Shown one piece after another: positions 1 to 8,333 of a DNA stretch of 64,000 nt. Numbering within the stretch: position 1 is the stretch's first letter; each line of letters begins with the position of its first letter. The notes under the pieces are model-generated. The model did no database searches. It saw nothing but the letters and a program-made list of their open reading frames with translations, and was not told where the DNA came from. Both the position numbers and the translations under genes were made by a program. The stretch comes from Nonomuraea wenchangensis (GTDB lineage: Bacteria > Actinomycetota > Actinomycetes > Streptosporangiales > Streptosporangiaceae), in assembly GCF_900111685.1 (NCBI RefSeq), contig NZ_FOHX01000007.1, positions 235,986 through 299,985 of the forward strand, read 5' to 3'.

Positions 1-607
1 CCAGCACCAGCACGGGGCCGGTGATGTTGGGCAGCACGTCCACCCGCAGCGAGCGCCACACCGAGAAGCCCAGCAGCCGCCCGCTCAGCACGAACTCCCG
101 CTCGCGGATCCCCAGCACCAGCCCGCGGGTGACGCGGGCGTAGGAGGGCCAGGCGACGACGAGCACCGCCAGCACCGCGTTGGCGAGGCTCGCGCCGAGC
201 GCCGCGGCCACCACCATGGCGAGGATCACCGTCGGGAACGCGAACACCAGGTCCGCCACCCGCATGATCGTCTCGTCGGCCCAGCGGCCGAAGTACCCCG
301 CGCAGGCGCCCAGCAGGCCGCCGATCGCCACCGACAGCACCACCAGCAGCAGCGTCAGCGGGATCGACACCCGCGCGCCGTAGAGGACACGGCTGAGGAC
401 GTCGCGGCCGAGCTGGTCGGTGCCGAACCAGTGCCCGGGTCCCGGCGGGGCCAGCCTGGGCAGGTCCTGGGCGAGCGGGTCGTGCGGGGCCAGCAGCGGC
501 GCGGCCAGCACGACGACCAGCCAGACCGCCGCCAGCACCGCGCCGCTGACGGCCAGCGGCTGCCGCCACGCCTCGGGCAGCCTCGCGAGGAGGCTCGCGC
601 GTCTCAT
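1..607 (-). CDS. ABC transporter permease, DppC/OppC type (3' end outside window)
   Basis: Inner-membrane permease of a peptide/opine/nickel-type ABC importer. About 202 N-terminal residues are visible. After a short cytoplasmic start comes a first membrane helix, then the HWFGTDQLGRDVLSR motif typical of DppC-type N-termini, further hydrophobic segments, and the cytoplasmic coupling loop (REREFVLSGRLLG followed by LPNI) that contacts the ATPase. The ATG (607-605) overlaps the stop of the upstream DppB-like gene as ATGA, so the two are translationally coupled. The C-terminus, and presumably the ATPase genes, lie left of the window. Substrate cannot be read from the permease. Confidence 0.93.
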   Translation of the reverse strand, partial: MRRASLLARLPEAWRQPLAVSGAVLAAVWLVVVLAAPLLAPHDPLAQDLPRLAPPGPGHWFGTDQLGRDVLSRVLYGARVSIPLTLLLVVLSVAIGGLLGACAGYFGRWADETIMRVADLVFAFPTVILAMVVAAALGASLANAVLAVLVVAWPSYARVTRGLVLGIREREFVLSGRLLGFSVWRSLRVDVLPNITGPVLVL

Positions 608-1665
608 TGCAACCTCACTCGGGGGTCGATGACGCCGTACAGGACGTCCACGACCAGGTTGATGGCCAGGTAGACGACGCCCACGACCAGGCCGACGCCC
701 ATGACGGCGGGCAGGTCGAGGGTGGTCGCGCTCTTGTACGCGTACTGGCCGATGCCGGGCCAGGCGAAGATCGCCTCCACCAGCACCGTGCCGGACAGCA
801 GGGAGCCGAAGGCGAGGCCCGCCACCGTGATGATCGGCACCAGGGCCGAGCGCAGCACGTAACGGAAGAGGATCACCCGGCCGGGCAGGCCCTTCGCGCG
901 GGCGGCCCGCACGTAGTCCTGTCCCAGCACCTCCAGCACCGCCGAGCGGGTGAAGCGGGTGAGCAGGCCGATCGTGTAGAGCGCCAGCACCAGGGCGGGG
1001 GTGACCAGGTGCCCGGCGGCCGAGGCGAAGATGTCCCACCGGCCGGCGAGCAGCGCGTCCACCGTCTGCAGCCCGGTCACCGGCGGGGCCATGCCGAGCG
1101 CCACGTCCACCCGGCCGCTGCCGGGGGTGATCTGCAGGCGGTAGAAGAACACGTAGAAGGCCATCAGCGCCAGCCAGAACGTCGGCACCGAGATGCCGAT
1201 GAGGCTCACCACGCGCAGCGTGTGGTCGGCCAGGCGGTCCCTGCGCAGCGCGGCGACCACGCCGAAGGCCACGCCCAGCACCAGCGACACCAGGATCGCC
1301 GCGCCGGCCAGCTCCAGCGTCGCCGGCACGAACTCGGCGAGGTCGTCGGCGACCGGCCGGTGGCTCTGCTGGCTGGTGCCGAAGTCGCCGTGCAGCAGGC
1401 CCTGCAGGTGCAGGACGTACTGCTGCCAGAGCGGCTTGTCCAGGCCGTGCTCGGCCCGCCACTGCGCCACGATGGCCGGGTCGCCGAGCGCCCGCTGGCC
1501 CAGGTTGGCCGCCACCGGGTCGCCGGGCACCAGGTTCGTCAGCACGAACGTGACGAGCGTGATGCCCCAGGCCATGAGCACGGCGAGCAGCACCCGCCGC
1601 ACGAGGAACCGGGCCAGCGGGGGAACCCGCGGCCCGGTCCGCTCGCGCGTCGCGTCCGGCTTCAT
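604..1665 (-). CDS. ABC transporter permease, DppB/OppB type
   Basis: First permease of the same importer (353 aa, slightly longer than most DppB proteins because of a basic, proline-containing N-terminal tail). The sequence starts with a membrane helix followed by a long periplasm-facing loop (VTFVLTNLVPGDPVAANLG, typical of DppB). The EAA-type coupling loop is seen as YVRAARAKGLPGRVILFRYV, followed by LVPIITVAG. It directly abuts the substrate-binding protein gene upstream (no gap between start and stop) and overlaps the DppC-like gene by 4 nt, which shows a single transcription unit. Confidence 0.95.
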   Translation of the reverse strand: MKPDATRERTGPRVPPLARFLVRRVLLAVLMAWGITLVTFVLTNLVPGDPVAANLGQRALGDPAIVAQWRAEHGLDKPLWQQYVLHLQGLLHGDFGTSQQSHRPVADDLAEFVPATLELAGAAILVSLVLGVAFGVVAALRRDRLADHTLRVVSLIGISVPTFWLALMAFYVFFYRLQITPGSGRVDVALGMAPPVTGLQTVDALLAGRWDIFASAAGHLVTPALVLALYTIGLLTRFTRSAVLEVLGQDYVRAARAKGLPGRVILFRYVLRSALVPIITVAGLAFGSLLSGTVLVEAIFAWPGIGQYAYKSATTLDLPAVMGVGLVVGVVYLAINLVVDVLYGVIDPRVRLQ

Positions 1666-3252
1666 CTACTTCGCGCCGAGGTCGGCGACGTCGACCGTCC
1701 ACACCGGGTGGTACTCCAGCCCGGTCACCGAGGCGGCGCTGACGATGTTCTGGCTCGCCTGGATGAGCGGGACGAACGGGCCGGCGGCGTTGAGCTGGTT
1801 CTGCATCTCGGCGTAGGCGCTCTTGCGGGCGTCGTCGCCGACGGCCTCGGCGGCCTTCACGCCGGCGGCCTCGATCTCCTTGGCCGCGCCCTCCTTCCAG
1901 CCGGCCCGCAGGCCGACCGTCTTGCCGGGCAGGAAGGCCAGGTAGTCGCTCGGGTCCGGGTAGTCAGGGCCCCAGTACCACAGGCCCATCTCCTCCTTGC
2001 CGTTGCGGTAGTTGTCGAGCGCGGTCGTCACCGGCGCGGGCTGCAGGTCCACCGTGATGCCGACCTCCTTGAGGTTGGCCTGGACACGCTCGGCGAGCGG
2101 CTGGAACGACAGGCCGTTCACGGTCAGCTCGCTCGGGTACTCCAGCTTCACCGTGGGGTTCGACAGGCCGCTCTCGGCCAGCGCCGCCTTGGCGCCCTCG
2201 ACGTCCCGCTTGGGGGCCTGCTCCGGCGGCAGCGCGCCGAGCAGCTGCGACGGGATGATGCCGGGCGCCTGCGTGGCGCCCTCGCCGGCCAGCTCCAGCA
2301 GGCCCGCGTAGTCGACGCCCTTGCGCACGGCCTCGACGAACTTCGGGTTCGGCGTGATCTTGCTGATCGAGGAGTCCTGGTTGGCCAGCAGGAACAGCAC
2401 GTTCGCCGAGGCGGTCTTCTTCACCTGCAGCGTCGAGGGCATGCCGTTGACCTGGTCGCCGGACAGGTTGAGCGCGATCTGGCTGTCGCCGCGCTGGACG
2501 TTCAGCTTCTGCGTGGAGGCCTCGACGTTGCGCAGCACCACCTTGTCGTAGGCGGGCTTGGTCCCGTAGTACTTCGGGTTCGCCTTGAGCGTGACCTGGC
2601 TGCTGACGTTGAACGACTCGATCGTGTACGGGCCCGACCCGGCGGAGCTGGAGTTCAGCCACTGCTCGGCCTTGTCCTGCGCGTCCGTGGTCGCGCCGTG
2701 CTCCTTGGCGAGCTTGCTGTTGAGGATGCCGAGCGCCGGGTTCGGCAGGATGTACGGCAGCGCCGGGTTGGCCGTCTTCGACGTCAGCGTGACCGTGGTT
2801 TCGTCGGTCTTGGCCACCTCGACGCCGTCCAGCAGGAACGACGGGGTGCCCTTCATGTCCCGCACCCGGGTCAGCGAGAACACCACGTCGTCGGCGGTGA
2901 TCGGCGAGCCGTCCGCGAAGGTCGAGCCCTGCTTGAGCTTCAGGGTGAGGGTCTTGCCGTCCTCGCTCAGCTCGTACGACTCGGCGAGCGCGGGCACCGG
3001 CTTGGTCACGTCGGCGCCGTCGAAGGTGAGCAGCGTCTCGTAGACGGCCTTGCCGACGATGAGGCCGGTCGGCTCGTACGTGCGGCCGGGGTCGGCGGTC
3101 TTCAGGTCGAAGGACGTGTCGATGACGAGCGTCTTGCCGCCGCCACCGCCGCCGTCCGCGGGGGCCTGCGACGACGTGCCGCCGCTACCGCAGGCGGCGA
3201 GGGTCAGCGCACCGGCGAGCAGCACGGCCGCCTTCTGCGAGCGGGTCGCCAT
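1666..3252 (-). CDS. Extracellular substrate-binding lipoprotein, SBP family 5
   Basis: Substrate-capture lipoprotein for the adjacent DppB/DppC permeases. A lipoprotein signal peptide ends in the lipobox LAAC (Cys21), followed by a Gly/Ser linker and then the family-5 fold: KTADPGRTYEPTG near the N-terminus, an LTLKLKQGSTFADGSPITA stretch typical of DppA/OppA/NikA, and DYPDPSDYLAFL toward the C-terminus. Its 528 aa match the family. The start is preceded by a strong ribosome site (GGAGG) lying in a short palindrome. It is the first gene of the importer operon and is divergent from an Lrp-type regulator, which suggests peptide or amino-acid-derived substrates. The exact ligand is unknown. Confidence 0.93.
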   Translation of the reverse strand: MATRSQKAAVLLAGALTLAACGSGGTSSQAPADGGGGGGKTLVIDTSFDLKTADPGRTYEPTGLIVGKAVYETLLTFDGADVTKPVPALAESYELSEDGKTLTLKLKQGSTFADGSPITADDVVFSLTRVRDMKGTPSFLLDGVEVAKTDETTVTLTSKTANPALPYILPNPALGILNSKLAKEHGATTDAQDKAEQWLNSSSAGSGPYTIESFNVSSQVTLKANPKYYGTKPAYDKVVLRNVEASTQKLNVQRGDSQIALNLSGDQVNGMPSTLQVKKTASANVLFLLANQDSSISKITPNPKFVEAVRKGVDYAGLLELAGEGATQAPGIIPSQLLGALPPEQAPKRDVEGAKAALAESGLSNPTVKLEYPSELTVNGLSFQPLAERVQANLKEVGITVDLQPAPVTTALDNYRNGKEEMGLWYWGPDYPDPSDYLAFLPGKTVGLRAGWKEGAAKEIEAAGVKAAEAVGDDARKSAYAEMQNQLNAAGPFVPLIQASQNIVSAASVTGLEYHPVWTVDVADLGAK

Positions 3253-3360
3253 GGAGGTCCTCCAAGATCTGGACGTTCAGTGGGGAGATCCCGAGGATTG
3301 TGCGGCAGATCGTCCAGGTACTGTGCGGTCGCTGAGACGTATATAAAGGTCAGTGAGGTA
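3253..3360. promoter_or_regulatory. Divergent promoter region between importer operon and Lrp gene
   Basis: This 108-bp gap serves both the importer operon (minus) and the Lrp gene (plus). A TATAAA element at 3342-3347 lies 13-16 nt before the two possible Lrp ATG codons, which implies a very short or nearly absent leader. A GGAGGTCCTCC palindrome at 3253-3263 contains the ribosome site of the binding-protein gene. No convincing -35 element was found on either strand. Lrp autoregulation and control of the importer are inferred from the divergent arrangement. Confidence 0.45.
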
Positions 3361-4005
3361 ATGATGAGTGATATTTCTAGAAATGGGCATAGCGGGAGCG
3401 GTCAACCTGGACGGATCGGCATCGGTCTCGAACTGGACGACATCCATCTGAAGATCCTTGAGATCCTGCGCGAGAACGGCAGGATCTCGGTCGCCGCGCT
3501 GGCCGAACGGGTCGGCATCTCCCGGGCCAACGCCTACACGCGCTTCGAGGCGCTGCGCGCGGACGGCGCGATCAAGCGCTTCACCGCCGAGATCGACCAC
3601 GGGCGGGCCGGGCTCGGCATCACCGCCCTGATCTTCGTGACCGTACGCCAGCAGATGTGGAAGCAGTTCCGGGCCGAGCTGGCCCGGATGCCCGAGGTGG
3701 AGTACTGCGCCATCACCACCGGCCAGCACGACGCCATGATCCAGGTGCGGGTGGCGGACGTCGCGGCCGTGCACAGCATGGTCACCGACCGGCTGGCCAA
3801 CATCCCGGCGGTGAAGGCCACCGAGACGGTGTTCATCCTGGACGAGGTGCTGCGGCGGCCGTACGTGCTGCCCGGCGACGCCCGTCAGGCCGCCAGGCAG
3901 GCACGCCGCCCGGCCCCGTCGGAGGAGCGGGACGACGTGCCGCTCGGCAAGATGCGCTTCGTCGGCGCCGCCGAGGGCCGGGCCGCCCTGCGCAAGGACG
4001 ACTGA
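3361..4005 (+). CDS. Lrp/AsnC family transcriptional regulator
   Basis: Feast/famine regulator (214 aa). The N-terminal winged helix-turn-helix spans residues about 25-75 (ILEILRENGRISVAALAERV then GISRANAYTRFEAL). The C-terminal RAM (ligand/oligomerization) domain covers about 85-170, with VEYCAITTGQHDAMIQVRV as the typical dimer strand. A roughly 40-residue basic tail follows. The frame stays open far upstream, but only this part resembles a protein. The start at 3361 (or the adjacent ATG at 3364, better spaced from GAGG) fits the family. It is divergent from the peptide importer, its likely target together with itself. Confidence 0.92.
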   Translation: MMSDISRNGHSGSGQPGRIGIGLELDDIHLKILEILRENGRISVAALAERVGISRANAYTRFEALRADGAIKRFTAEIDHGRAGLGITALIFVTVRQQMWKQFRAELARMPEVEYCAITTGQHDAMIQVRVADVAAVHSMVTDRLANIPAVKATETVFILDEVLRRPYVLPGDARQAARQARRPAPSEERDDVPLGKMRFVGAAEGRAALRKDD

Positions 4006-4008
4006 CGC

Positions 4009-4347
4009 CTACCCGGCCACTTCTGTGCACACGCTGACGTGCTGCGTGTCGTCGCCCTCGAAGCTGAACTCCTCCACCAGGCGCAGCAACCCGTCCTCGC
4101 CGGTCTCCAGACGGCTGCTGCTCCGGCCGCCCGCCGTGCCGCCCGCCTTCAACGCGTGCACGTACGAGATCCGCACGTCCTCACCCTCGCGGGTGCCCAC
4201 GAAGCGCCCCTGGATGACGGTGTCGCCCGTGTAGCTGCCCCACACCAGCCCGTCGGACTCCCAGTAGTGGAACTCCGTCGGGCTGTCCGGGTCCACCGCG
4301 CTCGCGGTCGAGCTCACCATCACGAATTTACGGTCGTTGAGATTCAC
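4009..4347 (-). CDS. Small lipocalin/FABP-like protein (often labelled 'n-acetylglutamate synthase')
   Basis: About 112 aa. It belongs to a widespread family of small beta-rich proteins recognisable by NLNDRKFVMVSS, FHYWESDGLVWGSYTGD and LRLVEEFSFEGDD. Database entries sometimes call these N-acetylglutamate synthase, but no acetyltransferase motif is present, so I treat the function as unknown. The GTG at 4347 puts NLNDRKF right after the start, as in relatives. An ATG at 4377 is the alternative, and the reading frame continues to 4485 with unrelated-looking residues. It is convergent with the Lrp gene with only 3 nt between the stops. Confidence 0.6.
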   Translation of the reverse strand: MNLNDRKFVMVSSTASAVDPDSPTEFHYWESDGLVWGSYTGDTVIQGRFVGTREGEDVRISYVHALKAGGTAGGRSSSRLETGEDGLLRLVEEFSFEGDDTQHVSVCTEVAG

Positions 4348-4571
4348 GGACCCATGGTCCACACATTTCCGGGACATCACCGCGCGGCTGGACGAATGGT
4401 CAGCGCCTCCGGTCATGCCGGCAAATCCGTCCAGCGGCCGGGCCGCGGCGGCTCCGCACCGACTCACGTTCGCACGCATTGCCACGGCTTTACCTTTCCG
4501 GGCCTCACGCCATCATTGCACGGTGTGATAGTAATGTGACACTGCGTATCCGGAGTTTTTCGGGAGATCCT

Positions 4572-5339
4572 ATGGTGGCGTACGCGCTCTCGATCCTCGC
4601 GGCCGGCGGTGTGGTGGTGCTCGCCGCGCTGCTGTTCCGCAAGGTCCGCCGGGCGGAGGACGACCGAGATCCCGGCGGCCCCTCCGCCGGTCACGCCGGA
4701 GCGATGCTGTCGGCCCTGTTCCTGCTGGTGTTCGCCATCGCGATCATCGTGCCGTGGACCACCGCCGACGCCGCCCGCCAGAACACCCACGCCGAGAGCC
4801 AGGCCGCGGTCAACGCCTACTGGGCCGCCGCCGCCCTGCCTCCTGACGACGCCCGCCAGGTCCGCTCCGCCCTGCGCGACTACATCACCTTCGTGGTCCG
4901 CGACGAGTGGCCCCTCATGGCCCAGGGCCACATGGACCCGGTCGGCGCCGCCCGCATGGACGCCCTGCGCGGCCGGGTCAGCGCCCTGACGGTCAGCGGC
5001 ACCGACCAGGAGGACGCCAAGACCGACCTGCTCTCACACCTCGGCGCCCTCTCCAGCGCGCGGGCCCAGCGCGCGGCCGACGCCGCCGCCACGCCGCCCG
5101 ACGGCCTGCTGTTCCTGACCGTCCTCACGGGGCTCGTGGTGCTCGTCTTCCCCTTCATGGCCGGGGCCCGGCCGCGCGGGCTCACCCTGCTGCCGATGCT
5201 CGCCATGGGCGCCCTGCTCGGCTTCGGCGTCTACCTGACCTGGGACATCTCCCACGCCTTCGCCGGCCCCCTGGCGGTGGGGCCGGCGCCGTTCCAGGCG
5301 GCGCTGCAGGAGTTCTCCCGGATCGGCGGGAGCATGTGA
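4572..5339 (+). CDS. DUF4239 (bestrophin-like) membrane protein
   Basis: Integral membrane protein of 255 aa. Helices are at about 4-22, 45-65, 180-200 and 205-225, separated by a soluble segment (75-175) that is rich in Ala and acidic residues. The architecture and the stretch SALFLLVFAIAIIVPW match the DUF4239 family, whose function is unproven (a distant channel-like relationship has been suggested). The ATG at 4572 follows GGGAGATCC. Its stop overlaps the GTG of the next gene within ATGTGA, so the two products are co-translated and probably act together in the membrane. Confidence 0.75.
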   Translation: MVAYALSILAAGGVVVLAALLFRKVRRAEDDRDPGGPSAGHAGAMLSALFLLVFAIAIIVPWTTADAARQNTHAESQAAVNAYWAAAALPPDDARQVRSALRDYITFVVRDEWPLMAQGHMDPVGAARMDALRGRVSALTVSGTDQEDAKTDLLSHLGALSSARAQRAADAAATPPDGLLFLTVLTGLVVLVFPFMAGARPRGLTLLPMLAMGALLGFGVYLTWDISHAFAGPLAVGPAPFQAALQEFSRIGGSM

Positions 5340-6271
5340 GTACCGACGATGCGCAAGCCGCACCCCAGGACGAGGGGGGTGCGGTGGGGGGCGGATACCG
5401 CGTCGCGTCGTTGACGCTGCTCGCCGTCGCACTGCTCGCCGCCGCGGTCGCGGGCCCCGTGGTCGCCGACGAGGCCCGCTCCGGGGCGTCGCTCGCTGCG
5501 TACCCCCAGGTCGCGGCGCAGCCGCCCGAGCGTCTGGAAGACGGCGCGCTGCACGCCGCCAGGCCGGCGGACGCCGGCATCGGGGCGAGGAAGGTCTACG
5601 TCCGGGCGTCGGCACCGGGCAACCGGGACGGCAAGGTCCCGGTCGGCGCTTCCGTGCCAGGTGTCCGGGGTGGCAAGGTCCCGGTCGGTGGCTCCGTGCC
5701 GGGTGGGCGCGCGGGCAAGGTCCCGGTCGGCGGCTCGGTGCCGGGGACGCGGGGCCACAAGATGCCTCGCGCCGGGACGATGCCACAGATCAAGACGAGC
5801 AAGGTGCCCGACGGAAGGTCCGTGCCCGGGGCGCGGGCGGGGAAGGTGTCGCGGAACGGCTCGGTGGCGGGGGTGCGGGTGGGCCAGGCGCCGGTTCCGC
5901 ACGTGTCGATCGCCGTCCGGCCGCCGGGTGGGCACCTCGTCCCCAAGGTCACCGTGCCGGGGATGACGATCTACCCCAGAGCCGTGTGCGAGGGCAACGT
6001 CCAGGTGGGGCAGTGCTCCCGGCGCGGCACGCCCCCTTCCGCGCCCCGCCCGCCGGGCGCGCCGCCCGTCGTACCGGTCCGCGCGGCGGTCACGCCCACG
6101 CCGACCCCGGCCGCGACCCCGGCGCCGAGCCTCACCCCGCCGGCTCGCGTCAGACAGGCCGCCGCTCCGCCGGCCCGCCGCAAGAACCCGCTGGGATCCG
6201 TCCTGGTCATGGTGGTCCTGGTGACCACGATCGCCTCCACCACCGCCGTCGCCTTCGGCGCCCGCCGCTGA
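5336..6271 (+). CDS. Membrane-anchored protein with eight 14-residue repeats (unknown function)
   Basis: The 311-aa product starts at GTG 5336, overlapping the DUF4239 stop. It contains: a short acidic cytoplasmic N-terminus; a membrane segment (residues 23-44, possible signal anchor); a linker; eight tandem 14-residue repeats (85-196) with consensus GKVPVGGSVPGxRx; a region with two cysteines about 8 residues apart (CEGNVQVGQC); a Pro/Thr-rich stalk (about 235-275); and a C-terminal hydrophobic helix (SVLVMVVLVTTIASTTAVAF) ending in basic residues. This is the layout of an exposed stalk fixed in the membrane at both ends. I do not recognise the family. Coupling to the DUF4239 gene suggests a membrane complex. 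Confidence 0.72.
   Translation: MSTDDAQAAPQDEGGAVGGGYRVASLTLLAVALLAAAVAGPVVADEARSGASLAAYPQVAAQPPERLEDGALHAARPADAGIGARKVYVRASAPGNRDGKVPVGASVPGVRGGKVPVGGSVPGGRAGKVPVGGSVPGTRGHKMPRAGTMPQIKTSKVPDGRSVPGARAGKVSRNGSVAGVRVGQAPVPHVSIAVRPPGGHLVPKVTVPGMTIYPRAVCEGNVQVGQCSRRGTPPSAPRPPGAPPVVPVRAAVTPTPTPAATPAPSLTPPARVRQAAAPPARRKNPLGSVLVMVVLVTTIASTTAVAFGARR
5588..5923 (+). repeat. Eight tandem 42-bp coding repeats
   Basis: Units begin at 5588, 5630, 5672, 5714, 5756, 5798, 5840 and 5882, each exactly 42 bp with no indels. Units 2-4 are nearly identical in protein (GKVPVGASVPG, GKVPVGGSVPG, GKVPVGGSVPG). Units 5, 7 and 8 have diverged. The pattern of a homogeneous core and degenerate flanks is typical of unequal crossing-over or slippage within an expressed repeat. 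Confidence 0.9.
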
Positions 6272-6356
6272 CCCCGCCGCCCTCGCCGTTCACGGCCGGC
6301 GCGTGGCACACTGGCCGCCGGCCGTCGTCGGTACGCGCCGGGCGGGGAGAGAGGCC

Positions 6357-7142
6357 GTGGAGGAGCTGCTCGGGGGGAGCGTCAACCGGGTCGTCAGGGT
6401 CGGCGACACCGTACGCCGGCTGACCGGCCCCTGGACGCCGGCCGTGCACGCGCTGCTCTCCCACCTGGCCGAGCGCGGGTTCACGGGCGCGCCCCGCGCC
6501 CATGGCGTCGACGCGCGGGGGCGGGAGATCCTCGACCACGTGCCCGGCGACGTCCCCGGCTACCCGCTGCCCGCGTGGGCACTGGCGGACGACGTGCCGG
6601 CAGGCGTCGCCAGGCTGCTGCGCGACTTCCACGACGCGACCGCCGGCTTCCCGGTGGATCCGGGGCTGACGTGGTACTTCCCGGCAGTGAGCCCGGCGGA
6701 GGTCGTCTGTCACGGCGACGTGGCCCCGTACAACTGCGTGTTCAGGGACGGGCGGCCGGTGGCGTTCATCGACTTCGACACCGCGCATCCCGGTCCGCGG
6801 GTCTGGGACGTGGCCTACGCCGCCTACCGTTTCGTCCCGCTCACCGATCCCCGCCGTCCGGACGGCCAGCCGGTGGACGCCCAGGCGCGCAGGCTGCGGC
6901 TGTTCGCGGACGCGTACGGGCTGGACCCGGCCGGACGTGACGCGCTGGTCGACACCGCGCGGGCCCGGCTCGCGCACCTGGTCAGGCACATGCGCGAGCA
7001 GGCGGCGGCCGGGCATCCCGGGTTCGCGAGCCACCTCGAACGCGGCGACGACCGCATCTACCTGGCCGACGACGAGCACCTCGCCCGGCACCGCGACACC
7101 TTCCGCCGGGCGTTGCGCGTCCACCCGCAGGACGCCCCGTAG
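6357..7142 (+). CDS. Aminoglycoside phosphotransferase/choline-kinase-like protein
   Basis: Small-molecule kinase fold of 261 aa (APH family). The catalytic loop is VCHGDVAPYNCVF (HGDxxxxN, the Brenner-type motif) and the metal-binding Asp lies in VAFIDFDTA. The N-terminal nucleotide lobe is short but has the usual GSVNRVVRVGDTVRRL opening. The GTG at 6357 is chosen because GGGGAGAGAGG precedes it; a frame-compatible ATG at 6303 lacks a ribosome site. Substrate is unknown, and many chromosomal actinobacterial homologues are not resistance enzymes. No operon partner is evident. Confidence 0.85.
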   Translation: MEELLGGSVNRVVRVGDTVRRLTGPWTPAVHALLSHLAERGFTGAPRAHGVDARGREILDHVPGDVPGYPLPAWALADDVPAGVARLLRDFHDATAGFPVDPGLTWYFPAVSPAEVVCHGDVAPYNCVFRDGRPVAFIDFDTAHPGPRVWDVAYAAYRFVPLTDPRRPDGQPVDAQARRLRLFADAYGLDPAGRDALVDTARARLAHLVRHMREQAAAGHPGFASHLERGDDRIYLADDEHLARHRDTFRRALRVHPQDAP

Positions 7143-7178
7143 GGGTACCCGTAATCGTCATAAAGTGCATACTGCCGC

Positions 7179-7200
7179 GTGTGATCCTCTACCATCACAC
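7179..7200. promoter_or_regulatory. Inverted repeat upstream of secreted peptidase gene
   Basis: GTGTGAT (7179-7185) and ATCACAC (7194-7200) form a perfect 7-bp inverted repeat with an 8-nt spacer, 45 nt before the GTG start at 7245. It is an operator candidate. The arms resemble a Crp half-site but the spacing does not fit Crp. Confidence 0.35.
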
Positions 7201-7244
7201 CTCGGACAGAGGGCCCGGCCCTGTGGCTCGGGAGAAGGAGAAGT

Positions 7245-8252
7245 GTGGCGGCTGAGTCCCCCGCTCCGCGGTCATGCGTCCCGCGACGATCGGTGCGGTG
7301 GCGTCCGGTCCTCGCCGCCGTCTGCGCCGGACTGCTCGCCGGGGCGCCCGCGGCCCAGGCGGCGCCGAAGCCGACGGTCAAGCAGCTCAAGAAGGAACTG
7401 GCCGCCCTGCAGAAGGACTCCGACCGGCTCATCACCGACTACTACAGCAGCCGCATCGCCCACCAGAAGGCGGACAAGGCCGAGAAAGCGGCCCGCGAGA
7501 AGCTGACCGCCGCTCAGGAGGTCTTCGACCGCCACTCCACCGACCTGCGCGCGCTGGCCGTCGCCCACTACACCGGCGCCGAGCCGAACCAGACCGCCAT
7601 GCTCGTCGCAAATCAGGACCCCGAGGCGCTGCTCAGCCGCCTGGCCCTCGTCCAGCACCTCGTCTCACTCCAGGACGCCAAGCTGCGCGGCTACGCCAAG
7701 GTCCGCGACGACCGGCAGCGGGCGCAGGAGGAGGCCACGGCCCGTGCGGAGGAGCTCGACCAGACGCTCGGCGAGCTGGAGGGCCGCAAGAAGAAGGCCG
7801 AGAAGCAGATCGAGCGCATCAAGGACAAGATCGACCAGCTCTACCGGGCGCCCGGCATGCGGCCGGACGGCACGTTCGTCCCGCAGCTCCCGCAGGGGGC
7901 GGACAACATCACGCCGCGCATGGCGCTGGTCAGGCAGCTCGTGAAGGAACGGTTCGAGGTGCCGTTCGGGATCGGCTGCTACCGCGCCATCCAGGACGGC
8001 GGCGAGCACCCGCTCGGCCGGGCCTGCGACTTCATGCTGAGCCACGGCGGCGCGCTGCCGTCGGCGGCCGAGCGCGCCCGCGGCGACCAGATCGCCGCCT
8101 GGGCCATCAAGAACGCCCGCCGCCTCGGCATCATGTACGTGATCTACCGCCAGCGCATCTGGCACACGCGCACGGGAGTCTGGCGCGCCATGTCCGACCG
8201 CGGCGGCACGACCGCCAACCACTACGACCACCCGCACATCTCGGTCTACTGA
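7245..8252 (+). CDS. Secreted coiled-coil protein with LAS-type (M15-like) metallopeptidase domain
   Basis: Exported 335-aa protein. A signal peptide ends at AQA|AP (about residue 42). It is followed by a long Lys/Glu/Ala coiled coil (about 45-205), broken by a loop around residue 115. The C-terminal ARB_07466-like domain (about 215-335) contains EHPLGRACDF, matching the HxxGxAxD zinc motif of LAS/M15 enzymes, and ends with HYDHPHISV, supplying the last His ligands. The likely role is peptidoglycan peptide cleavage or cell-wall remodelling, with the coiled coil as a regulatory arm as in RipA/EnvC-type proteins (inference). GTG 7245 is preceded by GGAGAAGGAG. Confidence 0.82.
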   Translation: MAAESPAPRSCVPRRSVRWRPVLAAVCAGLLAGAPAAQAAPKPTVKQLKKELAALQKDSDRLITDYYSSRIAHQKADKAEKAAREKLTAAQEVFDRHSTDLRALAVAHYTGAEPNQTAMLVANQDPEALLSRLALVQHLVSLQDAKLRGYAKVRDDRQRAQEEATARAEELDQTLGELEGRKKKAEKQIERIKDKIDQLYRAPGMRPDGTFVPQLPQGADNITPRMALVRQLVKERFEVPFGIGCYRAIQDGGEHPLGRACDFMLSHGGALPSAAERARGDQIAAWAIKNARRLGIMYVIYRQRIWHTRTGVWRAMSDRGGTTANHYDHPHISVY

Positions 8253-8286
8253 GGCCGCGGGCGTCCGTGGCCCGGGTGGCGGGGGG

Positions 8287-8323
8287 CCGGGCTTCCGTAC
8301 GGGGCGTCCGCACGGAAGCCCGG
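8287..8323. terminator. Bidirectional terminator hairpin
   Basis: A perfect 12-bp inverted repeat, CCGGGCTTCCGT (8287-8298) and ACGGAAGCCCGG (8312-8323), with a 13-nt loop. It lies between the convergent genes ending at 8252 (+) and 8334 (-). No T-tract follows, as is common in high-GC actinobacteria. Confidence 0.75.
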
Positions 8324-8333
8324 CGCCGGCGTG

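Noticed and set aside
607..3360. Long plus-strand open frame running into the Lrp gene
   Set aside because: Opposite the importer genes; composition is Gly/Arg/His/Val-rich without any domain. Only the part from 3361 looks like a protein; the rest is the antisense of high-GC codons.
5596..5952. Minus-strand frame with PPTGTLP-type repeats
   Set aside because: It mirrors the 42-bp repeats of the plus-strand gene; the periodicity is inherited from the DNA repeat.
7179..7200. Crp-like site
   Set aside because: Arms resemble TGTGA/TCACA but the spacer is too long for Crp; kept only as a generic inverted repeat.
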